Shown here: piece by piece, positions 1-12,200 of the stretch
How positions within the stretch are numbered: position 1 is the first letter of the stretch
How the letters are laid out: every line of letters starts with the position of its first letter
Assembly (NCBI GenBank): GCA_024529925.1
Contig: JAFEUB010000896.1
Coordinates: 62,001 to 126,000 of the forward strand
Direction: 5' to 3'
DNA: 64,000 nt
DNA from: Ophthalmolycus amberensis
Lineage: Eukaryota > Chordata > Actinopteri > Perciformes > Zoarcidae
Notes under the pieces: model-generated
Databases searched by the model: none
What the model was told of the DNA's origin: nothing
What the model saw: the letters and a program-made list of their open reading frames with translations, nothing else
Made by a program: the position numbers and the translations under genes

Positions 1-59
1 CTTGAGTGCGAGTGTAAAATTGACGCAGTCGAGTGAAAACATGTCACAAATGAAGCCCT

Positions 60-1956
60 TGTATACTATTTAATAACAAAACTGAATTTATTTGCTTTAA
101 TCAGACTAGATGAGAGGAATATCACTGTTCATTACTACAGACATTCAGAGATGAAAAGAAAAGAAAGAAGAGACACAAACAACTCAAATAAGGTATGGCT
201 TTGGTTAAATAACACTCTACTCAACTGATTCAAAATGACAATCGTTACATGATATCTTAAGTAGAGTGAAAAAGGATTTAAGGCTCTAGAATTCCCTGAA
301 AAAGACAAAAGGCCCGATATATATATATATATATATATCTGCTGCATGTCATGATCCCACGTGGAGGTGTGGTCATACAGTAGATGCTACTCAGATGCTG
401 AGGGACACGAGTCATCAACTGACGACCGGGCTCTCACCTTTACAGCCACCATTTTTCAGTGGACTCATACATGAAACATCACTGCGGACTATTGACCTGT
501 TATGAGTATTGTGCTGACTTTGCCAGTGTTATTAGACATGGTACTGATACAATGGCACAGACAGACAGCCTTTTACATGAGAAATACACACCGATGCTGA
601 AATACAAAGCTGTTAATCCCCGGTTGCAGAGTCATTGGAACATCACAGGCAACTTTCTCGTTTTGTGAACTTCTTTCAAAAACAAGTGAACATTCATCAG
701 CTTCTCAATACAGTAATGATACCAAAAATATCAAAATATCTTTGCTATGCCTCCTCACCAGCCCTCCTCCTTCTTTGAATGAGTGGTTATCAAACGCATG
801 TACATGCTAATAATAAGCATGCCAGCGTTTTGCTTACATTGCAGCTGCTTTTGATATGTACAAAAAACTAGTCAGGATGTACCTAGAAACAGTAATGGTA
901 GTTTAAGAGATGCACAATATACTCCCACTACCTTTGCGTGATTCCACTTCACTGTAAGAGACAACCGCAAAAATCAGATGTCAGATTGTTTTCTCTTTTC
1001 TTCTGTGAAAATACAAGGAATGATTTGGCAGATACGGCAGCTACTGGTGGACGACTACATACTGAACTTCCTCATTGACAATCACTGTGAAAATACTCAT
1101 CCATGCATAGTTTGCCTTTGGCTAAAAAATAGGTGTAGTTTGTCACGCTGATTCTGGAAACTGTAAGATGGATTCAGTTCAAACTCATCTTTGTGACACG
1201 TAGTGTAAAGACACTAGACTGTTCACACACACAAAGTAATTGTGAATGCTCAGGCAGCCCATTGTCAGTCAATGCTACAGTGATATTATGGATACATCCA
1301 TCTGCTCTTTCCAACTTTACACCATGTGGGGGGGATACGCATTCTACCCTCCTCCGTTGCAACAGCTTACATTGTAACGTTAAAAAAAAAAGAAGAAAAG
1401 TCACCTGCTCCCTGCTGTAGGTGTCGGATTCTTTTTTTATGGTTTCTAAAATGACACGCTCAACCAGTGAGCAACAATGTCGCACATGCCTAGTGTTTCA
1501 TGAATGACAATGACAGCTCTCTGCCTGTTGAACATATCCAACACATTTCAGGGGATTAAGAAAAACACCGCAGTCGTGTATATTATCAGTGTTGAGTTGA
1601 AAACCCTCGTAATGTCACCTTTTGAGTATATCTGCGTCACACTCCGGCCTACTGACCAAAACTCAAAACCACCTGTATAAGAGCCTCGATGCAAAATGCA
1701 GAGCTGGCGGTCTGAATATAGGGACGTTTCTCCAAGTTGATGAAGGACGAGTTACAAGTATTTTAGCAGAGACTGTATGCTGCTTCAACCACATGCACAT
1801 ACTTAATCCATACACACTTCCAATGTCCCTATCAGAGAACGGACATCCCTTCTTTGATACCAACACAATAAATCCCATCCCATCCCAACCCTACCTGTGC
1901 TAAAGATGCTTTAGACACTGATCTCGACCTGATCCAGAGCTGCTCTCACTAACTCC
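60..1956 (-). other. pxn: Paxillin 3' UTR with candidate poly(A) signal
   Basis: About 1.9 kb downstream of the paxillin stop holds no convincing coding exon on either strand. A minus-strand AATAAA lies at 87-92, so transcript cleavage is plausible near 60-75. An (AT)11 run occupies 317-338. The short open frames here look like chance frames. The UTR extent is an inference from the first AATAAA found, and the true end could lie outside the window. Confidence 0.5.
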
Positions 1957-3209
1957 CTAACTGAACAGCTTGACGAAGCAGCCATGGCAGTACGGCTTGT
2001 CGTTTTGTTCTTTAAAGGTGCCTTTGTTGAGCTGTTTCAGGCAGAAGGCACAGACAAAGTGCTCCGGGTGGAACTTCTTGGACATGGCTGTGATGCAGCG
2101 TCCCGTGATGGGCTTCTGACAGCCGGAGCAGAGGGAGCCACGGCGCTCGTGGTAGTGCACTTCACAGTAAGGCTGGCCATCGTGCTCAAAGAAACTTCCA
2201 TTCACAAATGGGGTGAAGCACTCCTGTGAACAGAAACAAGAGAGGAAGCAGAGGAAGATGCTGTTATTCTGGAGCTATCGTTCCTTCAACAATATCCAGC
2301 TGAACTCTGGTACATGAAATAACACCAGAGTGACAGAAATGACAAGATACAGACCCTGCAGACAAAACATTCAGGATGCCAAAGGCTGTTCAGCGCTGAG
2401 ATGTAGTTCTCCAAAATGGCTCTGGCACAGCCGCCACATTTTGGTGCAAACATGTCAAAGTAATCCTTCCTGCAAAAGGCTTTTCCATCCTTTTCATGAA
2501 AGCCTTCATAGAAATAACAAACAGGTTTTAATAAATCACAAAACCGAAATGCGAACAGAAACTATTGTTTGTACTTCTATGAGCGGACTGTAGATATAAT
2601 CACAATACCTTCTGGGCCAAAGAAAGATCCACACTGAGCGCAGAAGAAGTGTTCGGGATGCCATGTCCTATCCAGCGCCGTCACAACTTTCTGAACAGAC
2701 ATGACAACACGAGTTGTTGGCTGACTGCACTCTACAACAGACACGACCACATACGTAAACAGCAGCGACTTACATCCAGTATGGGCCCGTTGCAGTAGTA
2801 GCACCGCGGGGAGAACAAGTTGTGGTAATCGGTCTCACAGTACGGTTGTCCTTCTCGCTCAAAGAAGTTCCTGGAGCCGATCTCCTCTTGACAGTGCGTG
2901 CACACAAAGTGTTCAGGGTGCCACGTGCGGCCCATTGCAGTCACCACCTAGACGAACAGAAAAGTGGATTGTAGAAATTAAATGATTAAAATTACAATAC
3001 ATATATATATTACAGACGTACTATCTTTTTTTTAAAAGCATCTCACCTGTCCCACAATTGGCTTGCAACAGGCTCCGCACACTCCTTTAGCTACGGTCTG
3101 TACACCCTAGTTTGTTGAGGTCAGACTGCAGGCTACCCAGCATGTTGTCCAGCTTGTTGACCTGTGTCGGAGCCCCACCAGCAACGCCGCCCTTCCCTTG
3201 GGCCATAAT
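1957..3209 (-). other. pxn: Paxillin C-terminal exons: LD5 and four LIM domains
   Basis: Five exons encode LD5 (LDNMLGSLQSDLNKL) followed by four zinc-binding LIM domains. Recognisable pieces in order are KGVCGACCKPIVGQ plus HPEHFVCTHC (LIM1), CYYCNGPILD plus HPEHFFCAQC (LIM2), CGGCARAILE plus HPECFVCREC (LIM3) and CSGCQKPITG plus HPEHFVCAFC (LIM4). The protein ends KLFS and a TAG stop at 1957-1959. Exon 3047-3209 is 163 bases, whereas the phase-0 boundaries on both sides require a multiple of three. Confidence 0.93.
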
Positions 3210-6200
3210 CTGAAATGATTAAATTGTCAAAATTTGCGTTAAAGATGTGCCTGATACACACAGACGTTTAACAAAATGATGATTTACGTTACAAAGATGG
3301 AAAGAAATGTGAAGCTGTGAAAACCAAGAAGGGATAAGAGACAGGGGTTCATGCCTGCATTGGAGGGAAGATTGGGTCATACTCTGTTTGGCAGCCTACT
3401 GACACCAGGACTTTGGGTGGTATTGGTGTCACTGGCTCCACTGGTGGAGGGCGGTTTGGGGCTTTAAGAACAGGAGGAGGGGGCTCTGGTTTGGGGGCAG
3501 GAGCTTCCTGAATTGGGGCTGGTGGTGGTGGTGGTGGTGGCGGTGGGGCTTTTATAATCTGCCGAGGTGCAGGGGGGACTGGTTCCTGGATGTAGGGAGG
3601 TTGTGGAGGGGGAGGGAGAGGTGGCGGTGTAGGAATAGGGGGGTGCTGTACTGGGAGTAGCCGCTCAGGTTCCTCTATAACAGGAGGGCGACGAAGGGCG
3701 GGGGGAGAGAGAGGCGGGAGCACCTTCCTCACGGGGACAGGCGACTCTGGGGAAATTATGATCTGAACAAAGAGGAGAGAAAAACAGAGAGAAGGGAAGG
3801 AACACAGAGAGCAAAGTGTGTAGAAAACTAAAAGGTGAATTTATTGGGAATAGCAATATTTGGGGAAAACTGTTGAGCACACTGAAGCCAACCTTGTCGA
3901 CCTCACTGCCGGCCCCATCGGGACGGAAACGCTGGGGTTTGCATGTGACGACGCCCTCGGTCAGCCAATCATCGGACTGTTTACGCCGCCGCTCTGAGCG
4001 GCCGATCCCGAACTTTCCCTGAAGCTCCTCTATGAGGCGGTCCTGAGAAGTGTTCTTGTTTACAATGACGGGTCCCATCTTTCTGCGCAGGAGTCCGTCT
4101 CGGAACATGGGGTGCACGTTAGGAGTCTCCTTGGTGCGCCTAATCACTGATTTTATCTAAGAAGGAATGGTGAGCATCTCATCATACGTCCACACCAAAC
4201 ACAACCCAGCTGAAGCAGTCACAGCAGAGCGCTGAGGCAGCAGGTGAGTCACAAATCCATGACAGGCCAGGATGCTGTGGTCAGTGGGCTCGGAGTCACA
4301 CTCCATGCACTTCCAGCATGCTTATGTCAGGTGCGCATGAATCTTCCTCACAGCCTTCCTAGTCTCTCAACAACCACACCAAGCTCACAACGCAGGTGAC
4401 ATTAGGGTCCTTCACACAAAACTGGTGCAGCAGGTCAGGAGGATTACATGTGCCATGCTCAGTACTGGTTCTGCCAATCAGTGAGTTATTTCTAAGTGCA
4501 GCATCAAAGCAAATGCTCTTGATTACAAAGAGCATCTCTGTTTCTAAGCCAGCTTCTATTCCAGCAGCTGAAAGCCTGCTGTGCTTTATGTGACCGATAG
4601 TCTACATTCAAAAGATATTCACTTTAAAATATAAAATACAGAAAAGCAGAAAACCTTTCATGCTGTTCATTGACTAATCAATTAGTTGACCTATTGTTTC
4701 AGCCCTACTTGATCGTGCTAAAGAAGATTTGAGAGAATGCTAACAAAACAATCCCTGTTTTATCCGTCTTAAAATGACAAAGTGCAAAACTTATACTAGT
4801 GAGCAAACTAGCAGATAAATATTTGGGATCATGTTTTAGTTTAGTTTAAGTAGAGGCTAGCTAGTGTGGAAGCATCAGTCTCTGGAGCAGGAGCAGAACA
4901 ATGTGAGCAAAACAAGCCCATGTTGTGTCAAGCAAGAGGCGAGATGCATTACATGTCCGGAAGCAGAGACTCGGTCTATACTGGGAGTCTGCAGCAGGGG
5001 CAGGTCCAGGGCAACGTCAGGGGTCCCGGGGCATGAAGACGGGGTCATGGACTCATCCATCCAGCTGGCCTCCGTCAGCGGGGTCATGCTGCCGTCTGTG
5101 TACGGCCTCTCGGTGTAAGGCGTCATGGTCCCATCCAGCCCATCGTGGAAGGACATCGACAGCTCCTCGTCAGCCCAGTCCAGATCTCCATTCCCATCAG
5201 TCCCTCCGTCCACCGAGTCGTCTGTGATGGTGTTGGTGGCGCTGGTGAAAGTGTCGGGCTGCACGCTGTTTCTGTCCAGAGGCAGGATGAGCTCCTCCTG
5301 CATCTCCTGCATTCCTCTGCCTAAAAAATGTGCCTCCATCGTCATCTGTGGATCCTCCACATGTGCTTCGGAGTGATTCTGTGCAAAACTCATGGCTAGC
5401 AGCTTGTCCAGCGCCTCGTCCAAGGAGGGCTCCCCCATGGGGGGTTGCTGCACAGCGAAGGGGCTGGCTCTCTGGGCTGCGGGGGCCGACTCAAACAGCT
5501 GTCTGCTGGTGCAGGTGAAGGCCGGTGGAGAGGGGACCGTCATGGAAGAGACTGGAGATGGCGAGGATGTTTTTGAGGAAATGTGCGCAGAATGTGGAGA
5601 TATACAGACAGCAGCAGGGACGGGTGAAGGAGTCTTTGGAGCTGAGAGAGGTGGGGTGAGGTTTTTAAAAGGAGGAGGAGTAGAGAAATTCAAAGCAAGG
5701 TTATGAAAAGAAGATCCCTTGGTCATAGTCTCAGGAGCACAGGGGAATTTACCGACAGTATTTGAGGGCGAGACCCGCTCTACAGATGGACTAGAGGACT
5801 TGGAGGACTTGTGGTCCAGGACAGTGTTAACGGAGGTTAGCGAGTGGGTGGTGGTGGTATTGGAAGGACTCGGGCTATTTCTCATAAGGTTGGAGTTAAG
5901 GGAAGCGGCTTGAGAGAGGACAAGCAGAGACTTGGTTTGGGACGACAGCATGGTGGCAGAGACATCTATGACAGAGTCCAGGTCTAGGTCACTGGCTGCA
6001 GAAAGTGAGGATATGGGACTGTGAGGACAGAGACGGTTCGCATGGGGCATCGACATGCCACCGTCTCCTCTATCCTCGTCTATGTGCAGCTCTAGACCGG
6101 CAGGCAAAGAGAACAGAGGAGAGGCACAGGGAGACGTATGGGACAGGCTAAGGAAAGGAGAAGCCACTGGGGTGATGGAGGAAGAGGCTGGAGGATGAGG

Positions 6201-9200
6201 AAAGCTGGAAGACGCTCCTGCTGGGTCCAGCAGAGAGCCCAAAGAACTGGGCTGAAGGACATAGAAGCAGAAGCAAGATAAGAGGAAGAGGACAGAGAAA
6301 TCAACAGAAATGTGTTTTTGTTGAAGCCTTTCCAGTCGTCACTCATGCTGCTCTGTACCTTGAAGTCAGACAAAGAGGCCATCAGCTCGTCGAGCTCTCT
6401 TGTGGCACAGGAAGCTGAAATTCTGGCTTGCTGCTGAGAGGGTGTGTCCAAATCGCTGTGGCGAGCAGAGGAGCTAGAAAATACAAATTATAATATGATT
6501 TGTTATTACATGCAAACATTGACTCCTTACTAACAGCAGAACCCAAAATATATATTGTCTAACAGCTAACCAGCTAGCTGACTGCTGGCATTCATGTACG
6601 TTCTGAGGAAGTAAGGTTTGTCATTCTGTGTTCCTGATCCTAAAACATCAGAAAGACAAAACAAAACTAACTTGTAACCATGTTGATGCCACTATAAACC
6701 TGAATAGTCTTATTCTGTGCCGACAAGAAGTCGAAACTGCCACATTCAGCATTTTAGAAGATGAAACTAAAGGGAGACAAAGGACAACGGCCCAGCACAG
6801 TCTTCCCACTCCTTCCAGACAGAGACACGTCACACACTGATAACTTCCTCTCTTTAGTCTAAACACAGCTGCACATGTAGGCAAAACAAGCTAGCATGCA
6901 TTCTAATCAATTTTACATTCTTCAACAAAATCGTTTAAAACTAGTAAAAAGAAAGACGAAAGCAACATTACGTAAGTCATCCAACCTGCATGTGCTACCA
7001 TGTGACGTGACTTGGGGGTGTGTTCAAAGCATTTCCACAACATAACCGAGAGCAGCCTGTTCAAAACACTCTCGTCTATAAACTACCATTTGAACGTTAA
7101 CGTGATCTTGAACATAAGTTGGCCCTTTCAGATGGCAATGTTGTCCGTTTTGGGGAGCTCTGAGTGAAAATAGGATGCGGCCTCTTGTAAGCTTGGTGTG
7201 TTGAGGATCTAATGACGGGATGCAGTGTTCCAGCTATTTCTCTGCCAATACAGATCCTAAAACGTCAGCTCAAGGTATCTGCTTTCCGCCCTGCCTCCAT
7301 GTGTGATATAAAGCACCTGGGTGAAGGCACCGAGCCCTCCAGCTCGTCCAGCAGGCTCTCCACGGTGGGCCGGGCCTCTTCCAGCCTCGTTCCGTTCCTC
7401 TTGGGTTTCTCCTGAGGGGCGGGGCTCACCATGATGTCAGGGGAGCCGCCGTTCTCGTAGTGGGTAATGCTGCAGGACGGTAAAGGTGGAGCTGCCTCCT
7501 CTGTGGACAACACACAACAGTACAGCTCATTTTGCTGACCACAAACAGCGCCGAGAAAGCTGAGGGGACTTTGCACGTACCTGTGGTGGGGAATGAAGGG
7601 GAGCTCTGCTGCACCGCGTTGAGCTCCAGCAGCAGTCTGTCGAGCTCCGACAGGTTACTGCCCATGGCAGAGGTCATGGCTGCTGTTGACGAGTCTCCCG
7701 ACTTCTGTTTGTTTGGAAAACTGAAGAGGAGACAGACAGGGACAACTGCTAACAGCAACTACAGGTGGAAGAAAAGGAGGACGACACACACAACATTTCA
7801 AGCGTGTGACAGGATACCTGTAGACGTGGTCCTCTTCAATGTGAGACAACGGAGAGCTGCTGCTGTCCCTGGACCATGAGCTCTTCTGGGCTGAACCTAA
7901 CGACTGCAGAGGACACATCAGTGAGACAAACGGAGAAAACATGAGCAGAGTTTCCCCTTGGCTTTCGATTCGACATTCATCTGGACACAGTTAACTGTGC
8001 AAGACTGACTTCCCCTCTCTCATGTTTCTTTTCCGATGAGTTTGATATCAGAGAGAAACCTGTTTGCGGAATGGCTTCACGGAGAAACATTAGTTCACGA
8101 GTTATGCATGATCATCACACTACGGAGACATACCTGCTGAGAGGAGTGGTGGGAGTCCGGCTGATCCATCAGGGACCCGTTCAGAGCCTCGGCTGAGGGC
8201 GGAGGAGGGACTGGAGGTGGGACGGACACATCCTGGTAGGAGTGTCCTCCAGTGGGGATGGAGTAGGGGGTCTCCTCAGCCAAGAACACAGGTCGCTTTG
8301 AGATGTGGGACGTCGTAGATTCCAGGTCCGCCAGTAACGCGTCTGAAATAATTGATAGTTGGTCATCAAACTTGGACTCGGTAATGCCTCGTGTCATTGG
8401 AGCAAAGACATCACATTCCCGAACGAAAAATATTTCGACCTGCAAACATGGTTGCGCTGGAGACCAGTGAATTCTTTACTGGGTCGTTGGGTTCTCTGAG
8501 GCGACTACTGACTGGGGTGTCAGGCTGTAAACGGACAATGCCAGCGTGTCTGAGTCAGTCATTCCAACCCATCACCAAAAAAAGCTTTTTGTTAAGCCCT
8601 ATCACCCTCACAGCATGGCCCGGCACATCACCGAGCACAGCTTCATACCTATACCGATTAGGCCTTCATGAAATATCCCTCTGAAATCCCCAACATACTT
8701 TCCCCTCCCCACCATCGCTCCACACTATAAATACAACCCTGGTGACAATGAGAGCTACCCGTCTATGAGCTCGATCTGTCATTACAGTATTCTATACCTC
8801 TGGAAGTTATGCATGCAAAGATTAGTCGATGTTTTATGAGAATGCGTGTGAATTTAACAAGCCAGACCGATAAGAACAAAGAAGCCGACCAACAGAAAGT
8901 GTTTCTGAACCCAGTCCAGGGTTGAGGGGCGACAGTGTTACCCCGCTGAGTGTTCACAGGAACGCAGGAGCAAAATAGACTCTTACATCACACGAGCCAT
9001 CCATTCTCAGCCGGTCCAGAATAGAAGCAATCACCGGCCGCATACTGTTACAGTACAGAGGCTTGGAACGGGAGTCTGTTCCGAGGAATTACCGCAAACT
9101 CGAACACAAGAGAAGCAGAGTCAAAAGCTGTCCAACTGAGCACGAGGTCAGACGGCCAACCAGGCTTCTAAAATACTTCCAATGTACGTAAAAAGTGTCT

Positions 9201-12200
9201 CTCTAAATTATAAATCTGTTCATGTATGAACACTTTGATTTCCTGTCCTGAATAAGAGTTATTTTAAAAAGAGACTTGGATCAAGTCTGACTGCACAACA
9301 CTGAATACTCATAAGGCTGCCTTACTCCCCTGTGTTGCAGACACTGACTTCATATCATCTGCAATCAAGTGACAATAAAGAACACATATCTATCACAGAA
9401 TATCTGGAAAATTAAGTCCCCGCTGCCTCAGGCTTGGAATAGACGAAGATAAGTTTGTCCTTCGTCTACGTCAACATTAACAGATCCAACAACAAAGCAA
9501 TAATATAATGAAACAATAAAGCAGTGCCTGTACTCCATGAGTACATATAATAAAAAGCCAGTATATATACGCACATTATTGGTTCCACCTGCTGTATCTG
9601 TAATATTTGCTGTATCTGTAATATCTTCCGGGCAGTATTAAATGCATATTTGTGTGCAGACAGCAGTACAGACGAAGATAGTGTGAGCAACAAGGAGTGA
9701 TAACATGTTGCCAGCGTAATGGGGGGGGGGGGGGGGGGGGTTGAGAGCCAGAAGTGGGTGACGGTATCCTTTCACTCTGCCTTTCTCTTAATAACAAACA
9801 CTGAAAGTGTCTCATTATTCTCACCCTCATATAAATATGGCCACTACGATTGTAGCTTTACAGATGTCAGGCTTATGTCCGTTATGTTAAATTGCATCCA
9901 AAAGCACATCTATCTATCTATATACCTATCTATCTATCCATCTATGTGACTTTAAGTTTGAATGATCCACTCAGATGAGATAAGTTCACAAGAAAAGTGC
10001 GATAAACCGGAGACTCTCGCACGTCAAGACGTACGCTATATTCTGCAACCAGTCGTCAGACCAAAAGGAGATCCGGCCCAGAAGCTGAATGTTTAAGTCA
10101 TGGAGTTTAACATAAACCACATGGGAGCACAGGCCTATTTATAGCAGTAAGCTCAGTGTATAGCCCGTGTCTGTGCAAACGTGCTGAAATATCACGACCA
10201 GCTCAAAATAATCTGCACCTGGTGCCGACATGCTGAACGAGGTCTTACTGAAGTTGACTTTGTCACTCATAAAACAAAGCCTCCGCAGAGAAAAACACCA
10301 CAGCTGGTTTTGGAACAAAGGTGAGCCATATAAAATACAGTGTAGGGTTTACATTTACATCTCTCTCTCGTAGCTTAGAAGACCGTAGAAGCTGTCAAAA
10401 ATAATAAAAGCCTTTAAAGAAAGGCGAATTATGGAAATGTATTCCTTGAAAGTTCGTTGTGGCGTTGACGAAGAGGAGCTTTCCAAAAACACCTGTAGAC
10501 AGAGCCAAGATTATGAGACTATAAAAGTGTGCACTCACTATATCCCCCCCCCCACCTGCTGATGCTACACATCTGTGACTCCAGAGTGGCTCTCCACAGG
10601 GGGCATCATCACAGTTAGATTCATTGTCTAATCTACAACGTCTAGTTCCTGTATTCATTCCTTGGTGGGGAAAAACAGCTACTGTATGTTCCAATACCCC
10701 GAAATTGGTAGATTGTGTTTTTTTGTTTGAAGAAAAGTTGGACCGTCCCGGTGAAAGTGAGTGTCATCTGTGTGTTGCAGATTGGGAGTTGTCCTACATA
10801 AAGGGGATTTAAAGAAGATATAGATTAGAGCTGAAACTATTAGTCAAATAATCGATCAGTTGCTGAACTATTTTAATAATCAACTAATTGTTCAGTAATG
10901 TTTGAAGCAGAAATGTCAACAGTCTTTAGTTCCAGCGATAGGATTTGTTGTAAGTGATAGTAAACTGAATATCTTTGGCTTTTAGACTGCTGGTACAAAA
11001 CACTTGATTTAAAAGGCGTCACACTGGTCTTTGGGAATTTGTGAAAATAATACAACGTATTGTTAGTTGCAGCACTGATATGAATGGCACTATAATCACA
11101 GTGGGAGATGCACCACATACGATTCTGCTATTTCTGTATCCGGATAAAGAAAGATTAAAACACAGCCAGGCCTGTTTAAATTTAGCATCAGATAAGTATC
11201 ATTTTTAAATCCATAATTCACAGCTCATATCCATTTGTAGCCTTCGACCTAGCAGCCTGCAATAAACACACAGCAGCTCCATTAAGTGCATCTCTTTGAT
11301 ATCATTTAATGCCGGTCACACAAGGATACAGATTGAAGATTGAAGCTGCTACTTTAACGGTCTTGCTTCCCTCTTGTCCCCTGAGGAGGGCAGCATTGAG
11401 TTTGGCATGAGGACGGACAACAAGCCTTCGTCAGTCTCAGAAAAGTTTTGGTCCATGAAGAGTTCGAAGCATTAAGAATGCAAAAGAGCTGTAAGCCAAG
11501 TAACAGGCTAATCTTTTCCATTTCAGACAGGGGGGGTAGGAGCCACAAAGGACAAAGTCCAATTCTGCTCCAACAGCATCCTGACTCAATAGCCCATTGT
11601 GCGAGCTCTGGAGGAATAAAGCTGTCATCAAAAGGGATATGACTGGGACTAATAACACGAGATGGATTCATCAAACGTCCGTCAACAATACAACAGTGGC
11701 TCCCTGTGTCGAGGGGAACCGTCCGTGGTCACGCTGTGGTAACTAATCTTCATTACGTTCAACAAACAACTCGCAAGATATGTGGATAATGTACACATTC
11801 TTGTGGTAGTGGGTGCATGTACAGTCCGGCTTGTGCACATACACACCCCCCCCCCCCCCGTCCATCCACCCAAGGCCCTGCCACAGTCCTGCAGCGTTTA
11901 TCAGATGGGAGCGAAGGTGCATGGGGAATTCCACACATTCCTCTGTCCGCTCCTGAGAAAGAAAGCAATCAGGCGGGGACACGGTGGCTCTAGGAAGGGG
12001 GGCATTCGGTTGTTGTCGTCCCAGCGAAGCATCGTTTAACATGCAACCTGTCTGATCTGGAAACAAAAATGATGCTGTGTGATACAATCTACTCCAGCAG
12101 AACAAACATTCCTCCCACAACCTCAGGAGTTTAGGTACAGAGCCGGTGAGGAATGTGCTTGAATACAAAACACCATCTGTGAAAGTCCAGAAAATGAAAA

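Noticed and set aside
5125..5706. Plus-strand open frames opposite the paxillin long exon
   Set aside because: Antisense shadows of a long real exon.
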